Positions 1 to 12,800 of a DNA stretch of 64,000 bases are shown here, one piece after another. This DNA is from JAXLWB01 sp046328715 (lineage in GTDB: Bacteria; Chloroflexota; Anaerolineae; Caldilineales; Caldilineaceae), in NCBI GenBank assembly GCA_046328715.1, contig JAXLWB010000006.1, positions 1 to 64,000 of the forward strand, read 5' to 3'. The notes below the pieces were generated by a model. It searched no databases. It saw only the letters and a list, made by a program, of their open reading frames with translations, and was not told the DNA's origin. The position numbers were made by a program, and so were the translations under genes. Within the stretch, counting starts at the first letter, position 1. Each line of letters starts with the position of its first letter.

Positions 1-844
1 CGTTGGCAAAGGAGGTATTGCCAGTGGCATCTTCACCAAGATTGCGGTAGAGATAAAGACCACCAGTTGCAGGGCTGTTGCGTCCGCCGATCACAATATC
101 CAGATCCAGGTCGTTATCTACATCAACCCAGCGCACGTCCCCTTCGGTGATGCCGGTCAGCGCCGCATCGATCTGAACAAAGTTGGGCGTGCTGCTGGCA
201 ATGGTGTCGTTGCGGTAGATGTGCGCAATGCGGTTCATTCCCCCTGCATCGATATTACCCGAGAGCAGTAGATCTGGGTCACCATCGTTATCGTAGTCGC
301 CCCAGTCGAGTGCGCCTGCATCGACACCTGGCAAGCCAGTAGCACGTGAGCTAAAGTTGCCACCCTCATTCTGATAAAGGCGCACAAAGAGGCTCGACGA
401 GATACGATTGGCACCGGTCAGGATCACATCCAGGTCACCGTCGCTGTCGTAATCGACCCAGGCCACGGCGCTGCGATAGACACCATCAAAACCGGCAATG
501 ATGTCAGTAAAGGTGCCATTGCCATCATTGCGGTAAATGCGTGAGATGACATTGAAGCCAGAGGCAGCGGCGTTGCCCGTCAGTAGCAGATCGGGATCGC
601 CATCGTTGTCGTAGTCCCCCCAAGCCACGGCGCTGTCTTTGACACCGGGCAAAGTCGTGGTGATGCTCGTCCACGTTCCAGCATCGTTGCGGTACAACTT
701 GGTGACTGGCGTGCTACCGCTTTGCCCGGTCATGAGCAAGTCCAGATCGCCATCGCTATCGTAATCGGCCCAGTCGGTGGTGCCATTGAGCAAGCCGGGC
801 AAGGTGGACAATCCTGTCGTCACTTGGGTGTAACTGGTACTACA
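1..844 (-). repeat. FG-GAP propeller 3 of the giant protein (partial)
   Basis: Begins 604 residues after propeller 2 with the same leader (VTGGCSTS). Five blades are visible before the window ends, so at least two blades and any closing cysteine should lie to the left. Confidence 0.8.
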
Positions 845-3800
845 GCCACCGGTCACGCCACCTGCGCTAAACTGCCATTGGTAGGGCGAGAGGCTGCCAT
901 CGCTGTTCCCCTGCACTGCGTTGCTCAGGTTGGCATTGATGCGTTCGCCCCAAAGATAGCTGCGACTCGGCGTAAAGGTGAGTCGTTGGGTCAGCACATC
1001 ATAGTTGAGCGTACCCGTGAATTGACCGCTCTGGTCGCCGCGCACGACAAAGCTCTGGCTGGTGACAGTACTCAGGTCAAGTGGCTTAGCAAAGGTGATT
1101 TGCAGGCTATGATCGAGTGCCACTGCCTGTGCCTGTGCGACTGGTGAGACCGCTTCGACCCGCATTAGGTTCAACACATTGGTGCTGTTGACCACCTGGT
1201 TGTTGGCGGTGTTGAAATCATTGACCGCACTCACCGTCACCGTGCTGCTGATCAGGGCGCTGACTGGCGGCGTGGTCATGGTCAAGGTGATCCGCTCGCT
1301 GGCACCTGTGGCCAGGTAGGAGTAGGTGACACTGGCCACGCCATTGGTTACTGAACAAGCGGCACTGCCACTGGCCTGACAAATCACGTCACTCATGCCT
1401 ACGGCCAACTTATCGCTGACCTGGGTGTTGACTGCACTCTGGTCGCCCAAGTTGCGCACGGTCAACTTCTGGGTGAGCGTTCCTCCCGCCGAAATCGGAT
1501 CGGGCGTATCAACCACACTCACACTAACGTCGGCGCAGCCATTGTTGCGATAAAGGCGGGTGACATTTTGCCAACTGTTGTTGATGAGTCCCGTACCGCT
1601 CACAATCAGGTCGATTCGTCCATCTTGGTCAAAATCGCCCCAGTCGAGCGAGGTAGCATAGGTAGCCAACAGGCCAGGATTGACATCGACAAAGCTCAAG
1701 TTCCCGTCATTGCGGTAGAGATGAGCGCGAGGCTGGGCGAAGAACTGGCTAACCATTTCGTTGCCAACAGCGACGATATCGAGATCGCCGTCGTTGTCGT
1801 AATCGCTCCAACGGGCATCGCCTTCTATACCTGTCAGCGAGATCCCTGTTGTGAAATTCCCCACGCCGTTATTGATATAGATACGCAGTGAAAGGTTGTA
1901 ATCACTGACATCACCACTGGCCAGCAGATCCAGATCACCGTCGTAGTCGGCATCCCCCCACTCGAAACTACCATTGAGCACAGGAACAATTCCGGCGTTG
2001 AGTGGGGTGAGGATCGGCGCGCCGTTATGGCCAAGCCCATCGTTGCGATAGAGGTCAGCCACCGCCTGCGGGTTGCCCGATCCGTTAGCCACGCGGTTAC
2101 CGCTCAGCACCAGATCGAGATCACCGTCGTTGTCGATATCGCCCCAGGCCGCCGCAGCCAGATCGAGTGCAGGCAAGCCGCTCTGTACTGGGGTAAAGAG
2201 GCCATTTTGATTACGGTAGAGATTCGTGACCAGCTTCGAGCTTGCGTCGCTGCCTGTCACGAAGAGATCAAGGTCGCCATCGTTGTCATAATCAACCCAC
2301 GATGCAATGCTCTGTGTCAGCCCCACCAATCCGGCGTTGAGATCGCTGAATTGGAGACCACCGTTGTTACGATACACCTTGGTCACGCCACTGCCACTCA
2401 ACAGGATGTCGAGGTCGCCATCGTTATCGTAATCGCCCCAAGCCGCCTCCCCGCCATTGGCAGATGCCAAAGTGAGATTGAGATTGTAGAAGATCGGCGC
2501 ACCGCCTGGGATCGTATCGTTGCGGTAGAGATAGGAGCCGCCTGCCCCAGCCAGCAACAGATCGAGATCGCCATCACCGTCGGCGTCGCCCCACACGCTG
2601 CTGCCCGCTGCCTCGCCAGCCAAGCCAACATCGAGCGTCTGGAAACCGGTGGGGCAGCTATTTGCATTGAGGCCCGTGCGGAATTGGGCTTGATAGGGAC
2701 GAGTTGCGCCCTGGAATTGGCTACGCAACTGCTTGCTAACCGCCAAATGCACGGTCTCGCCCAGGTGGAAGGGCTGATCGGGTGTAAAGGAGAGAACATT
2801 GGAGTCTGCGTCATAGTCAAGCTGACCGCTGTATTGGCCGTGCTGCGATCCTTGCACGACAAAGCTGGTGCTGATCAGCGACGTCAAATCCAGCCCGTCA
2901 GTAAAGGTGACGACCAGGGTCGAGGTAAGTGGCACGTTTTCAGCCCCTGGGGCGGGTACACTGGCCACAACGTACATCGGATTGGCGATCCAACTGGTCT
3001 GTGTGATCTGGTTATTAGACCACTGGGTATCATTCGGAGTACTGAGCGTTGCGGTCGTTGTAATCTGCCCATCCATCGTCGGCGCGTTGGCGGTGATGGT
3101 CACCTGAGAGGTTGCGCCTACCGGCAGCCAGTCGAGCGCGAGGGTAGCCTCGCCGTTACTGACCGTACAGTTGCCAAGCGAAGCCTGGCAGACAAGCGGA
3201 TCCACTGCCCAGGGCAACGAAACGCTGAAGGTAACAACGTTAGCGGCTTGCACTCCCTGATTCGACAAAGCATAGCGATAGGTGAGTTCGTTGCCAGCCA
3301 AGGCGTTGCTGGCGACCACCGGCGACTCGACCGCAAGATCGGCGCAACCGCTATTGCGGTAGACGCTCACCACTTCGCTGCTTGTGGCCACTTCATTGAA
3401 GAGCAAATCCAGGCTGCCATCGCCATCCAGGTCGCCCCACTGTACGGTGCCAAAGTTGATCGCAGGCAAATGGGCGTCGATCTCAGTAAAGCTCACAATG
3501 CCACTCTCTGTCAAACCATTCTGGTAAAGGCGTGTCCGTGCACTTGCCCCTTCATTGCCACTACTCAGAAGATCCAGATCGCTGTCATTGTCATAGTCGC
3601 CCCAAGCCAGATTGCCCACACGGATTCCGGTGAAGGAATTGCTCTCTCCAAAGAGTCCGCCATCGTTACGGTAGAGTCTGGCCAGCAGGCCACTATTGTT
3701 ATCGTAGCGACCACTTACTGCCAGATCGAGGTCACCATCCTGGTCAACATCGCCCCAGGCAAGCGAGCTTTCAAAGAGACCGGGCAAGCCCGCACCGATC

Positions 3801-6800
3801 TCCTCGAAGGTTGGGGCAGCCAGCAGACTCTGGTTGTTGCGATAGATGCGCGTGATCTTGCCATTCGAGGATGTACCGCTGAGGGCAAGATCCAGATCCC
3901 CATCGTTGTCATAATCGCCCCAGGCCAAGGAGCCGTTGTTTACTCCGGGTAGACCCGCATTCAGCGCAGTGAAGGTAGCGCCCTGGTTGAGATAAATCTG
4001 ACTGATGGTAGCAACGGTTGTCTGCCCTGAAAGCGCCAGATCAAGATCGCCATCATTGTCAACATCGCCCCAAGCGGCCGCATTCTGATAGGCACCGGGC
4101 AGGGCAATGCCACTGTCGTTAAAGGTGCCAGCGTCATTGCGATAAAGGCGCGTGCTTGGCGCTCCTGCGCTGGTTTTGCCAGTCAGTAAGAGGTCAAGGT
4201 CGCCATCTTTGTCAATATCTGCCCAGGTTACACTGCCATCGTACAGGCCAAGCAAGCTGGCTTGGATGTCAATGAAACTGGGAAAGCCCTTGTTGCTGCC
4301 ATCGTTGCGATAGATGCGACTCTGCGCCTGGCCATTGGCAGTACCATTCATTGCCAAGTCCAGATCACCGTCTCCATCGTAATCACCCCAATCAGCGGCG
4401 CTGAAAGTCCAGGTCGGCAACCCTGACGAGACTTGGGCAAAACTCACTGGACAGCTACCCGTAGTACCACCGACCATGAATTGCCATTGCTGCGCAGTCG
4501 CCGGATCGCGATCTGTGCTGAGCAGAGCGCTGCCGACACCGACATGAATCACGTCGCCCCACAACATCGGCTGCGTCGGCGTAAAGAACAGTCGTGGCGC
4601 TTGATAACTGACGTCGCCACGCACCTGTCCACCCTGATTACCATAGATGGCAACAGTCGTGCTGTTGATCGTACTCGGGTCAAGCGCATAGGGGAAGGAC
4701 AGGACGAAGCTGGCCGTCGGTGAAATCCACGGGGTATGTGCTGCTGGTTGTTCAAGCGTGGCCGTCATCAAGCGCACGACTCGCAACATCTGTGCAGCCG
4801 AATTATTAGCTAGATTCATCTCGTTGCTGACCGTGACAGCGACACTTGTCCACAGATCAGCCGTGGCGAAGGGTGTGGTCACCGGCCAACTGATCGAAAT
4901 CACCTCTCCCGGATAGAGCAGCGGCTGTGTGATGGTAAAGTCGTTGCCGGTAGTCAGCAATGCGCCACGATTTTGGCTCATTGCGCCCAGCGTCAGGCTG
5001 AGCGGAATTGTGCCACTAATGGTTAGATCCGTTGCGGGCAGCGTGCCAACATTGGTCATCCATACGCTGTAAGTAACTGGTTCTGAAGCCAAAACCACAT
5101 TAGGTGACGCAGTTACTCCGATTGCGAGATCACTCCAGGCAGGCAGCGCTGATTCATAAGCGCCGATGTCGATGCCGTTGCCTTGCGGTCGGGTTGCTCC
5201 GTCCAAATCCCCCAAGACTCCCACCGCTTGACCCGCGCTCAATGCGCCACTGGCCGCAGTCAAGTGATAATCATCGCTGGCGGCGTTGGCAAAGGCCGGT
5301 GTGAAGTTGCGGCTATGGTTACCCGCAGCAACCGTACCGCTGAGGGTGAGGGTGTTGCCGAAGAAGAGGTTGTAATCTTCGGAGACTGGAGAGTGAAGAG
5401 TGGAGGCTTGCCCTGTAAGGATGGCGAATGCATGATTGCTGATAATGGTATTTGTGATTGCCAGAGTACCAGTCAACACTTCGATAGCAGCGCCACTCGC
5501 CAAGGTTGGGCTGGCAATTGTGGTGTGAACGATCTGAACTGTGCCAGTGGTGCTGATCGCTACGGTTGCACCGGACGTGGTGCTGTTGCGGACCAGCAGC
5601 GTGTTGACCAGCGTACTATCGCCGCCATTGAGCCAAAGCGCAGCGCCGCCACTATCTGCCTGGTTGCTCAGGAAACGACTGCTACTCACGGTTAATCCAC
5701 CATTGGTTGCAATTGCCCCGCCTTGCTGACTGCGATTGTCAAACAGAAACGCGCCATTCAATGTGGTTGCGGCATTGGCGTAGATCGCCCCACCTGCGCC
5801 ATGGATGGCTTGATTGTTGCGCACTTCGCTGCTCTGTAAGTTGAGGTTACCTGCGGCAAAGATAGCACCTCCATCCAGATTGGCGGTGTTGGTCGCCAGC
5901 GTTGATTGGCTGATCGAAAGCGTGCTGGTGGCATAGATTGCGCCGCCTGTAGCCGTGATCGCTTGGTTGTTGCTGAGTGAACTGTTGCTCAGGAAAAGCT
6001 GGTCTCCTGCATAAATGGCCCCCCCCCGACTAGCACGATTGTTTTCGGCGATGCTTGATGTCATACGTAGCGTGCCAGTCGTGTAAATCGCGCCGCCGTC
6101 ACCGCCAGCAACATGATTGTTCAGTGTCGTACGCGTCAAGACGAGGTCGGCACCGCTCCAAATGGCAGCACCATCACCGTTTGCAGCACCATTGCGCAAG
6201 GCTAAGTCGCTCAAGGTGATCGGAGCGCTGGCACTGATCACGCGCCCTAGCCCCAATGCGTCGAGCGTGGTCGGCTGACTGATCGGGTAACTGGTTAGCC
6301 AATTAGTCACAGTGTAGCCGCCAGCCAACGTAAGTGGTTTACTGATCACGGCCAGTTGACTTAAACCACCCGTGGAGATCGGCTCGCTACAGGTGCCGGC
6401 AACTTTCACGGTTTCGCCTGGTGCAGCAGCCGCAATCGCATCACGTAAGGCCTTGCCGCCCACACTGTGATAAACGGTTACACCGTCTCGGGTTGCATAA
6501 CAACGATCCACAATACTGGTATCCAAACAATGGCCGAAGCTGTCACAGGCGTTGAGTGGTCGAGGAGGCGTGGGCAGTGTACAGTGCGCGCTTAGTTGGT
6601 AGAGCGGTGCTAGACCGCCAGTTAGTGCAGTGAACCAGGGAGCGGCGTAATAGTTGCGGTCATTGGTCACTTCGTAGCCACAGGCGCTTACGAACTTCTC
6701 CTCGCTCAGGTTGAAATCTTCCACGGTCACGGTGTAGGAGGTGGCATCGGTGGTGCTGACGACCACGCGCGGGGCCAGGGTGTCGATCATGCCGTGCCAA

Positions 6801-9800
6801 ATGTTAGTACGCACGCCGACGTTGCCCAAGACGTCAATCGCTCGCAGTTGCACATTGAAATAGCCTTCGACACCCTCCGGGCGACTGGCGCTCCAGGGGA
6901 GCGAACTTTGCGCACTGCCACTGAGCAGGGTTCGCCAACCTGCCTGATAAAGCGAACGAATCTCGCCAGAACTGAGGGTGCGCTGATAAATTCGTAGATC
7001 ATCCAGTTGGCCCGCCAGTGGGTTGGCAGCATCGCTGATCGTGAGTTGAGTTTGAGCAGTGGGACTATGACCAGCAAATGTCGGATCACTGTGCACCAGG
7101 TCGCCGTTGAGGTAGATTCTATAGTTCGTCTTGTCGAAGGTAACAGCGACAAAGTTCCAGGTGTTGGGTGTCAAGAGTGCGCCGGTGCTGCCGCTCAGCA
7201 GTTGCGTTCCATCGCCAAAACTGTAGCGCAGGCGATTGCCGTCGATCTGTTCTACAGTTGGGTAACGGGCCGCACCGCTGCCGCCACCGACTACAACGTG
7301 GGTGACGGTGTCGCTGATTGGGTAGAGCCAGAAAAGTTGGGTAAAGTTGCCACTGGCAAGGTTGAGTTGGGAATTGGCAGCCACATCGATCCGGTCATCG
7401 ACACCGTCGAAGCGCAGCGCAGAATCGCCCACGATGCCATTGCTGGCGTTATTGGTCGCTTCAGCGGTATGCAAGATAGCGCTCTGTTGCCAGATCGAGC
7501 GATCGGTCAAGGTCAGACCCTCACTTGCCCACGCCTCATCAAAGTCGAGCCAGAGGACAGGGCCACTGCCCAGCAGCGAGGCAGGTGGTTCGTTGTACCA
7601 AGTGGAACCGCGCTCATCAGGCACAAAGGCAATCTCAACCCGACCAACGCCTGCGGCAGCGACTGGAGTGATCACCGCAGCCAAGGGGAAGGTATCACTG
7701 ACGACGCCGTTGAAGGAAGCGCTCTGAGTCGAGCTGGCACCGAGGCTGGCCGCTTGCAAATCGTTGCTCAGTAGGTCGGGACCGGCGTTGTCGATGCGCA
7801 AGCTGCGTCTGAGGGTGCGACTGTTGCCTACCACATCGGTCGCCACGAGTTCGACCGTATAACGCCCATTCGGTCGCCCGTTGATGATGTAGTTGCTCTG
7901 CCAGTTGCCCTGATTGTCAAGCTCAGCCGCCGTGGCACCCAGACCTAGTGATTGGTTGTTGACATCGTAGAGCGTGACTTGCAGGCCGCGCACGCCGCTG
8001 CCCGGCTGGCCAGAGACAAGCGTCGGGTCGCTGATGGTGCCGCCGAGTGGGACAATCCATTGTTGTGGCGTACTGATACTCTGAGTGGCTGCGATCAGAC
8101 TATTGTCGGCAAAGTTCAACGTTGCCACGGGTGCCTGCCCATCGATTCGTACTTCCACCGAGATCGAGGTGGTTTGATAACCGACCAGATCCGTGGCACG
8201 GCTGGCAAGCGTGTAACTTCCTTCGCCTGCAGCAGGGGTAAAGGTTGGGCAATAGGCGGTGCCGCTTTGATCGTCCTGGCAGCGGACAGCATTGCTGGCT
8301 GCACCGTTGACCAACAACTCCACCTTCTGCAGGGGCGACGTTGGATCATCGGCAAAAATGTCGAGTATGGCCGAGCGGTTGGGCCGGTAAAGAGCATCCG
8401 AGCGTATAGCGGTGCGCGGGGCATCGACATCGACGGTCACTTCAAAGCGGCTACGCTCTTCGACCCAAGCTGATTCGATCTCGTACATGGGAAGGATCTC
8501 TTCAGCGGTCAAGGCGGCACGGTAGATGCGCAGTTCGTCGAGGAAACCACGGAAGTAACTGCTGTTGTCCTGCGCAAGATTAGTCCCGATGCGCAGCGAG
8601 CCAGCGTTGGGGAAACCATTGTGAACTCCCTCTTGCGCAAGCTGACCATTCAAATAGAGGCGCATCACGCCGCCATCCGAGGTCACCACTGCTTGATACC
8701 AGACCTCGGGGCGGATCGGCGCAAACCAATCGCTGCTGCTGCCATTTTCTTCCACGTGCAGGTTGAGACGGTCAGGGCTATCGTTGTCATTGCCGCCGAT
8801 CACTTGCAACGTGAGTCGGCGCTGATAGCCCGTGATTGACTGTTGTTTGTCGAAAATGACACCTGTGGTGCCCTTGGCAACCTGAGATTTGAACCAGAAG
8901 AGGTAACTTTGTGGGCTGGCAGTGCTGTCGCTGGGTTGGTTAGTTAGATTGGCTTGCAGCGTGGTCGTGCCACTGAAATAGACAGATTGTCCCAATTGAC
9001 CGCGGCGACCTGCAGTGGGACAGCTTGAACACACAGTGGTAGCACCACCGACACGGTCCGCAAAATTGGATAAGCCTTCGTCCTCGTCAAAGGTCCACCA
9101 AAATTCAGGAGCCGAAGCGCGATAAAGACGTCCGACATCGTCGGGCGTCAATTCAGCGGGGTAGAATTGTACTTCGTCCAACGTGCCACTAAAGCCGCTG
9201 CCGATACGCAGTGGCTGGCTCGTAGAAATCAGTTGTCCCACGGGCACGCTGAGGTCCGAGGCAACTTTCACGCCGTTGACGTAGAGATGTATCTGTTGGA
9301 AGCTAGCAGGAGTGAGACTATTGACACCCGTGTAACCAGAGCCAGGCAAGGCACTAAAGGTGGCAGCGATGTGCGTCCATTGATTGGCTGGAATCTGTCC
9401 GCTGTTGAACGATAAGGTACGTGTCACCACGATGCCCTGCGTGGTGGTAAAGGATACGGTCACCCCTGTCGTGGTGAGGCGGAAGAGTCCTCCACCTTGC
9501 GCAGAATTGGTACGCTGCATGATCTCGCCATTACCTTTGACCCAGGCCGCCACACTAAATTGATTCAGTGCATTCTGTGCCTTGCTGCCAGCCAGTTCAA
9601 TCGCTTGCCCGCTAGCAAAGGACAGCGCTCGTCCAGCACGCCCTTCTACGTTGCTGATTGGGCAGTTTGAACCAGTACAGATGGCATAGCTGTTCGGGCG
9701 TGCGCTGTCCACATAACGGGTGCTGCCAGGCGGATCTTCAAAGCGCAGGTCCAAGTTACGATTGGCGTTGTTATTGTAAAGTTGGCGCACCTGGCCAGCC

Positions 9801-12800
9801 GTCAATGTATCGGGAAAGAGCTGAAATTCATCGATCTGTTGGTTATAGCCCCCATCGCGTCCGACAAGTTGCAGGTCGGGAGCGGCGATATTGGGGCGCA
9901 GATTGGGGAAACTCGTTGTGCTTCCTAACAATGCACCGTCGGCATAAATGGTAAATGTCGTGCCATCATAGGTCAAGGCGAGTTGGTGCCAGCGGTTACG
10001 TTGGGCCAATGGCTGCCCTGGAGGCGTGTAGACTAACGGATTATTGGCGACACGCAGCGTTACCTTGCCAGCGGCGTCATAGCTTAAGTTTGGTAAATTG
10101 TTGTAACCCGCCACCTGATTGCTGTGATCGCTCCACACATAGTTGCCAACCGCATAGGTGAGATCAAACGGCTTGAGCCAGATCGCCATGCTGTAGCGCA
10201 TGGCGCGAATATCGGGCAGCGTCACGGTGACATCACCCTGATCAAGGCCACTTTGCCAAGGAGTTTGCGTCAGAATACAGGGAGAACAGGTTGCTACGAC
10301 CCGCGAGGTCGAGCGGTCGAGGAATTGTTTGGTAGCACCATTCAGCGTGTAGCGATCCAGGGAAAGGTCGATTGGTTGATAGGAAGAAACAGCTGCGCTA
10401 CCATTGAACTCACGCAATGCTTCGCCACCATCGAGTGGGTGGTTGAAGACCTTGACGGAGTCGATCTTGCCAGTAAAGGGCGCGCTGTCGCTACAGCAGT
10501 AACTTTCTATACTTTGACCAATCTGCAATGTCCGATCTTCGCTGCGCCAGAAGCTGATATGACCATAACGGCTCCGTTGACCATTGAGATAGACCTGCGA
10601 GTTGCCCTCACCATCTAGTGTAACCACAATGTGATACCACTGGTTGGGCGGTTCGCTTTCATAGAAGCTGTTGGTGATATAGACTGGGTCGCCATTGACC
10701 ATAAATAAGTAGTAGGGTTTATTGTCGTAGCTCCAGATCGTACCGAAATAGCCAATGTTTAGATCGCCGAATTGCAGGAAGCCTTGGCTGAAGTGTGGTT
10801 GCGACGGGTTGACAGTACGCGTTGGATAGACCCAAGCACTGATGGTATAACCTTTGTTCCCAACCTTGGCACTTAGGTCGGTGCTCATTTGCTGATTATT
10901 GGAAAAACTCATCGCTTTTCCAGATTTACCATCGTTTACCAAGTTCGGACAATTTGTGCATATTGCATTGCTGACAGGCAGGGTACCGCTGCTATCCGCC
11001 AATGCATTACTGCCATCGAAGGAGAAATAGGCGATTTCGTTATAGTAAAGCGTCGGACTGCCACCAATCGGAGCGCCATTGCTGACGGTGAGCGGGGCAT
11101 CGACATAGCCACGGGCGATCTGGCTGACGCGGTAGACACTGGAAGTAAGTACCTGACCGACCGAAATCGGCTGGGAGCGAGTGAGGGTACTGTTGGCTTG
11201 CAGGTAAAAACTTTGCGGGTTGCTATCGGTGACGAGTACGTTGTCGCCCTGGGTAAGCAGTTGGCCGTAGAGGTTGCGATTGGCCAGTTCGTTGCCGATC
11301 TCAGCGTTGTAGTAAACGGTTTGACCGGGGCGAGCGTACATTTTGCTGGTGGGTACGTTGCTTGGCAAGGCTGGATTGCGCAAGGAGGCGCTGTAGGACA
11401 TCACAGCCAAGTCCGAGGCGACATTCGGGTTGTAACCGTAGCGGCGTTCTTGGCTGTCGAGCAGATCGTCGCCGTCCAAGTCGGCGACAAGCGGATCGGA
11501 ATGGACCCAAGTTTTGAGCGGCGTTGCACCGTTGAAGCCATAGACAAATTCCCAGCCATCCAGCTCGGCTTTGTCGGTCAGTCCATCATAGTCGCTGTCG
11601 GAGCGATTCGGGTCAGTGCCAAGTTGCAGCTCATAGGCGTCGTCCAACCCGTCACTGTCGCTATCTTTGAGAGTGGCATTCGTGCCATGTTCGCTCTCGA
11701 AGAGATCGTTGAGGCCATCGCCATCCGTGTCCCAAAGCAGGTCGTTGGGATCAGAGCCGCCAAAATCCTTGCTGCGTAGCCCATCGCCGTCAGCGTCAGC
11801 CAGGGTCGGGAAAGAGAGTTGCCCCTTGTCGGACCAGTTCATCCCGTAACTGTACGAGCCACGGGGAGTTACATGCACAAAGCCATCTAATGAATTGGGC
11901 AGCACGTCATAGACGGTGACATCGGAAAGATTGATGTGATTGTTCCCGCTGACATCGTCATCATCGCAGTAGAGACCGCCCGCATAACATTCCTCCACAG
12001 GGACGACGAAACCTTCGTTGAGGTAAGCAGTGTAGGGCACGTTGATGCCAGCCACGCCGAGTTGGAACTGACGGGTTGGCTGGACACGCTGTTCGAAGCG
12101 CAATGTTTGGCTGTTAAAGCTCCATTGGTCGACCATCTGCCGTAGGCTGACATTGCGGCTCAAGTTTCTTTCTTCCCCGTCGACACTATAGGCAAAGGTC
12201 GATTTGCGCACCTTACTGGCCAGGCTGTAGGGGTTGCCATCAGCACGCAATGCATTTAGCAACTCAACCTGTAATCGTAACAGGCTCCCCGAGACAAAAC
12301 CCCGATTGGGATCAACCAGGGTGCTGCTGAAACTCTCAATATGCAAACGGTCCTGGTCTTCCATGTCGACATAACTGTCAGTATCATAGATAAAGTGGGC
12401 AAAGGCCAAGGTAATACCATGACACAATTCGCCATGCGAGCCTGTGCCAGCACAAATCAGGCCAGCCAAGGCATCGAACATAAAGAGTGCCATCCCCACC
12501 GCCGCTCCCACTACAGGACCCAGGGCAAGCGTTAATGCAAAGAGTGCCAAGGCAATCACCGTACTGGCAGCAGCTTCAGAAATAAATTCCGGGTTACCAA
12601 AATCACCCGAAGCAAGAGCACGGGCTAAATACAAACCCCAGGCAGATGCCAATCCCAAAAGAAAACCGTTTGTACTTTTGGCAAAACCGTGGGTTAGTTC
12701 CTTCAATTCACTCACGGCCGCACGCATCTTAGGCAGATTCCAAACCCCATTTTCCAGGTAGTGGGCGCGTTGATACAACAAGCTCATGCGCAGGGCGAGC

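Noticed and set aside
2027..3952. A 641-codon plus-strand frame and several shorter ones within 0.7-15 kb
   Set aside because: They are antisense to the giant gene; the Asp/Gly-rich repeats give open Ile/Val/Ala-rich frames on the other strand, with no domain character or ribosome sites.
1..4453. Regular spacing of the FG-GAP repeats as a DNA repeat array
   Set aside because: The periodicity is at protein level; the DNA copies have diverged and are part of one coding frame.
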